From contig JAAVCU010000002.1 of the NCBI GenBank assembly GCA_014802175.1, forward strand, positions 65,153 to 108,261: a DNA stretch of 43,109 nt. The letters run 5' to 3'. The notes below the pieces were generated by a model. That model was given only the letters and a program-made list of their open reading frames with translations. It ran no database searches and was not told the origin of the DNA. The DNA is from Bacteroides sp. (GTDB lineage Bacteria; Bacteroidota; Bacteroidia; Bacteroidales; Muribaculaceae). Positions within the stretch are counted from its first letter, which is position 1, and each line of letters begins with the position of its first letter. Positions 40,778 through 43,109 of the stretch are shown here, one piece after another. The position numbers and the translations under genes are program-made.

Positions 40778-41634
40778 TCTATCACCTTTTGCAGTTTTTC
40801 GCGTGGGAAGGCATCGATGAAAGAGCCTGGAGTGCAGTTAATGATTTCGACTCCGCGACTGCGGGCATACTCCTCTATAGCGAAGTAACTTCTGAACGCC
40901 ACGGCAAAGCTCTCATAGATCTGATGCAGCCTGATATCCTTATAAAGGCTTTCGACGCGCTCGCGCTCTTTCTCATTATCCTTATAGAAATGCGGCTGAA
41001 CACTGACCACGCGATTGCTGTCAGTTACCCATAATGTTTTGCTCCAGCTGTGATCCGCCCCTATCAACGCTATCTTGTCGTATCCCTCCATAATTCCTAT
41101 CATTATGGAGGGTATCAACACATTCCTCGGACGCGGCATACCCCATCCTTTTTTATATAGCAGATGCCTTACCGATTTCCACCCATCAACCGGAGTGAGG
41201 TTGAAATACTTAACCCTGACATTCTGCGGCAGCATCTTCAACTGAGCGAATCTCTTCTGCTGCACAGGGATATAGAGCGACATCTCCCAGTCCACCTTGC
41301 CAAGCTGTTCCCAGAGTTTACCGACATTGCCCGGCATCGAAACGTCGAAGAACACCCCGTCGGCAAGCACATGAATCTTAGGACGTAACTGCACGAAATC
41401 TTCAGCGAGCGGGGCAAAATTCACAGACAGCAAGTCTGTTTTCTTCAACAATGCGCCATCCTCGTCGATAGCGGTGCGAAGTGAAGGTCCGTTACCCATC
41501 ACCACCAATGTTCCTTTACTATTTCCGGATGCGGAAGGAACTGAGCGCGACATCAACGCCACCTTCAGCAGCGATGCCAAAGTAGCCGAAAACTGCGCGC
41601 CCTCGCGCTGAACCTTTTCAAGTAAACCTTTCAT
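40759..41634 (-). CDS. DUF115/MptE-like protein
   Basis: A 291-residue cytoplasmic protein. N-terminal helical stretch (about 1-40), then a Rossmann-like segment with TLVVMGNGPSL (about 43-53), a domain with VRVKYFNLTPVDGWKSV, and the signature-like IALIGADHSWSKT. The GNGPSL plus GADHSW pattern matches the DUF115 (MptE-like) family found next to glycosyltransferases, for example in Maf-type and capsule clusters, where it is thought to modify or transfer sugars. Function here is inferred only from context. The final residues and stop are written by a heptad array. Confidence 0.65.
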   Translation of the reverse strand: MKGLLEKVQREGAQFSATLASLLKVALMSRSVPSASGNSKGTLVVMGNGPSLRTAIDEDGALLKKTDLLSVNFAPLAEDFVQLRPKIHVLADGVFFDVSMPGNVGKLWEQLGKVDWEMSLYIPVQQKRFAQLKMLPQNVRVKYFNLTPVDGWKSVRHLLYKKGWGMPRPRNVLIPSIMIGIMEGYDKIALIGADHSWSKTLWVTDSNRVVSVQPHFYKDNEKERERVESLYKDIRLHQIYESFAVAFRSYFAIEEYARSRGVEIINCTPGSFIDAFPREKLQKVIEGGYRS

Positions 41635-41723
41635 ACTTTAAAAACAAAACTCCCGCTGTAATGTTTTAACATTCGTTTACGGAAATTTTTCCATAATTAT
41701 TTACAAATATGAAATATTTTGAT

Positions 41724-41731
41724 TAATTTTG
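41724..41731 (+). promoter_or_regulatory. Predicted -7 box for pckA
   Basis: TAATTTTG, matching TAnnTTTG; 59 nt before ATG 41791, the longest leader among promoters found here. The leader is AT-rich without evident structure. Confidence 0.5.
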
Positions 41732-41790
41732 CAGGTGACAAGAGCCGTTCGTGAAAATAATTTCAAAACCCAAATATTTTTATAAAAATT

Positions 41791-43109
41791 ATGGCAACAT
41801 TAGATCTTTCCCAGTATGGGATTAAGGATGTGAAGAACATCATTCACAATCCCTCCTACGAGGAGCTCTACAAAGATGAGACAAAAGCAGAGCTCGAAGG
41901 CTACGAAAAAGGTAAGGTAACAGACCTCGGCGCTGTTGACGTATTCACAGGCGTTTACACTGGTCGTTCTCCTAAAGATAAATATCTCGTAAAAGACGAA
42001 GTTACAGAGAACACCGTATGGTGGACAACTGAAGAGTACAAGAACGACAACAAACCTATCACAACCGAGGTTTGGGATCAGCTTCGCGAGAAAGCCGTTA
42101 AGGAGCTCAGCGACAAGACTCTTTATGTAGTAGACCTTTTCTGCGGTGCTAACGAGGCTACTCGTCTTAAAGTTCGCTTCATCATGGAGGTTGCATGGCA
42201 GGCTCACTTCGTGACCAACATGTTCATCCGTCCTACTGAGGAGGAGCTCAAAGACTTCACTCCCGACTTCGTAGTGTTCAACGCTTCCAAGGCTAAAGTT
42301 GAGAACTACAAGGAGCTCGGTTTGCACTCTGAGACTGTTGTAGCGTTCAACATCAAACAGCGCGAGCAGGTTATCATCAACACATGGTATGGTGGTGAGA
42401 TGAAGAAAGGTATGTTCTCTATGATGAACTACTTCAATCCTCTCCGTGGCATCGCTTCTATGCACTGCTCTGCCAACACCAACATGGAGGAGACTTCTAC
42501 AGCTATCTTCTTCGGTCTGTCAGGTACAGGTAAGACTACCCTTTCAACTGACCCGAAACGTAAACTCATCGGTGACGACGAGCACGGCTGGGACAACGAC
42601 GGTGTATTCAACTACGAGGGTGGTTGCTACGCTAAGGTTATCAACCTCTCTAAGGAGAACGAGCCCGATATCTACGGCGCTATCAAACGCGACGCTCTTC
42701 TTGAGAACGTTACAGTTGATGAGAACGGTGTTTGCGACTTCGCTGACAAGAGCGTAACTGAGAACACTCGCGTTTCTTATCCTATCTATCACATCGAGAA
42801 CATCGTTAAGCCCGTTTCTAAGGGTCCGGCTGCAAAACAGGTAATCTTCCTCAGCGCTGATGCGTTCGGAGTTCTTCCTCCTGTAGCTATCCTCAACAAC
42901 GAGCAGGCTAAATATTACTTCCTCAGCGGCTTCACCGCTAAGCTCGCAGGTACAGAGCGTGGCATCACTGAGCCTACTCCTACTTTCTCTGCTTGCTTCG
43001 GCCAGGCATTCCTTTCACTCCACCCCACAAAATATGCTGAGGAGTTGGAGAAGAAGATGACTGCCAACGGTGCTAAAGCATACCTCGTTAACACAGGTTG
43101 GAACGGTAC
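41791..43109 (+). CDS. pckA: Phosphoenolpyruvate carboxykinase (ATP), partial
   Basis: Open at the window end; 439 codons visible of an expected total near 535. It interconverts oxaloacetate and phosphoenolpyruvate with ATP/ADP and is central to CO2 fixation during fermentation by gut Bacteroidetes. Visible blocks: [53 protein letters not shown] (in pieces: WYGGEMKKG and FSMMNYF), the kinase P-loop [18 protein letters not shown] metal site, the NYEGGCYAK lid motif, and the RVSYP and [13 protein letters not shown] segments. It begins [17 protein letters not shown], preceded by an A-rich leader. Codon use is the most biased in the window, with many GAG, AAG and CTC codons, as expected for a highly expressed gene. 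Confidence 0.97.
   Translation, partial: MATLDLSQYGIKDVKNIIHNPSYEELYKDETKAELEGYEKGKVTDLGAVDVFTGVYTGRSPKDKYLVKDEVTENTVWWTTEEYKNDNKPITTEVWDQLREKAVKELSDKTLYVVDLFCGANEATRLKVRFIMEVAWQAHFVTNMFIRPTEEELKDFTPDFVVFNASKAKVENYKELGLHSETVVAFNIKQREQVIINTWYGGEMKKGMFSMMNYFNPLRGIASMHCSANTNMEETSTAIFFGLSGTGKTTLSTDPKRKLIGDDEHGWDNDGVFNYEGGCYAKVINLSKENEPDIYGAIKRDALLENVTVDENGVCDFADKSVTENTRVSYPIYHIENIVKPVSKGPAAKQVIFLSADAFGVLPPVAILNNEQAKYYFLSGFTAKLAGTERGITEPTPTFSACFGQAFLSLHPTKYAEELEKKMTANGAKAYLVNTGWNG

Overview
The window reads as a chromosomal segment of a gut-type member of the Bacteroidales, most likely family Muribaculaceae or a close relative. This rests on a SusC/SusD pair, Bacteroidetes-type promoters (TTTG or TTG, about 20 bp, then TAnnTTTG), lipoprotein signals and many Bacteroidetes-specific families. 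The family-level placement is inference. There is no tRNA, rRNA, CRISPR array, integrase or insertion sequence that I can support, and no gene-free stretch longer than about 230 bp.

Layout. 1-9400: a divergent MenA/UbiA-like membrane protein (cut by the window start), a YeiH-type exporter, the phosphatidylethanolamine branch (psd, pssA), a small DUF4834-like membrane protein, a HAD phosphatase overlapping an orphan sensor kinase, pheT and a YebC-family regulator, closed by a strong terminator. 9400-18140: a four-gene outer-membrane operon with a secreted zinc metalloprotease, SusC, SusD and an unrecognised secreted protein. It is bracketed by two copies of a GTTTAAAC-centred palindrome and closed by a 22-bp perfect hairpin. 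18267-21943 (minus strand): tsaE-birA, then a flippase-like YbhN/LPG-synthase membrane protein, a one-TM protein and a BspA-type leucine-rich repeat protein. 22070-25655: carboxynorspermidine synthase and a GH31 glucosidase. 25641-30538: lpxB, a beta-helix-type lipoprotein and metG. 30633-41634: a dispersed glycan-assembly region (GT4, three GT2-type enzymes, GT90, a further GT2 directly behind tyrS, and a DUF115-like protein) interleaved with a glutaminyl cyclase-like M28 peptidase, tyrS, an unrecognised 410-residue protein and a SemiSWEET transporter. 41791-end: pckA, cut by the window end.

The most unusual signal is not a gene. Many intergenic gaps are filled with short tandem arrays of unrelated sequence that share a 7-bp period (one array has 9, another 10/20). 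They sit at the 3' ends of genes and in at least seven cases supply the actual stop codon. Every heptamer family carries a stop triplet, and because 7 is not a multiple of 3 a tandem run places stops in all three frames. I propose that these heptad arrays act as, or arise as, translational insulators at gene ends. Other structural surprises are a 20-bp-phased ATCATGAT array between susC and susD, a roughly 150-bp near-palindromic MITE-like element among glycosyltransferase genes, two interlocked divergent promoters that form one inverted repeat, and three genes whose -7 box lies only 4-6 nt before the start codon.
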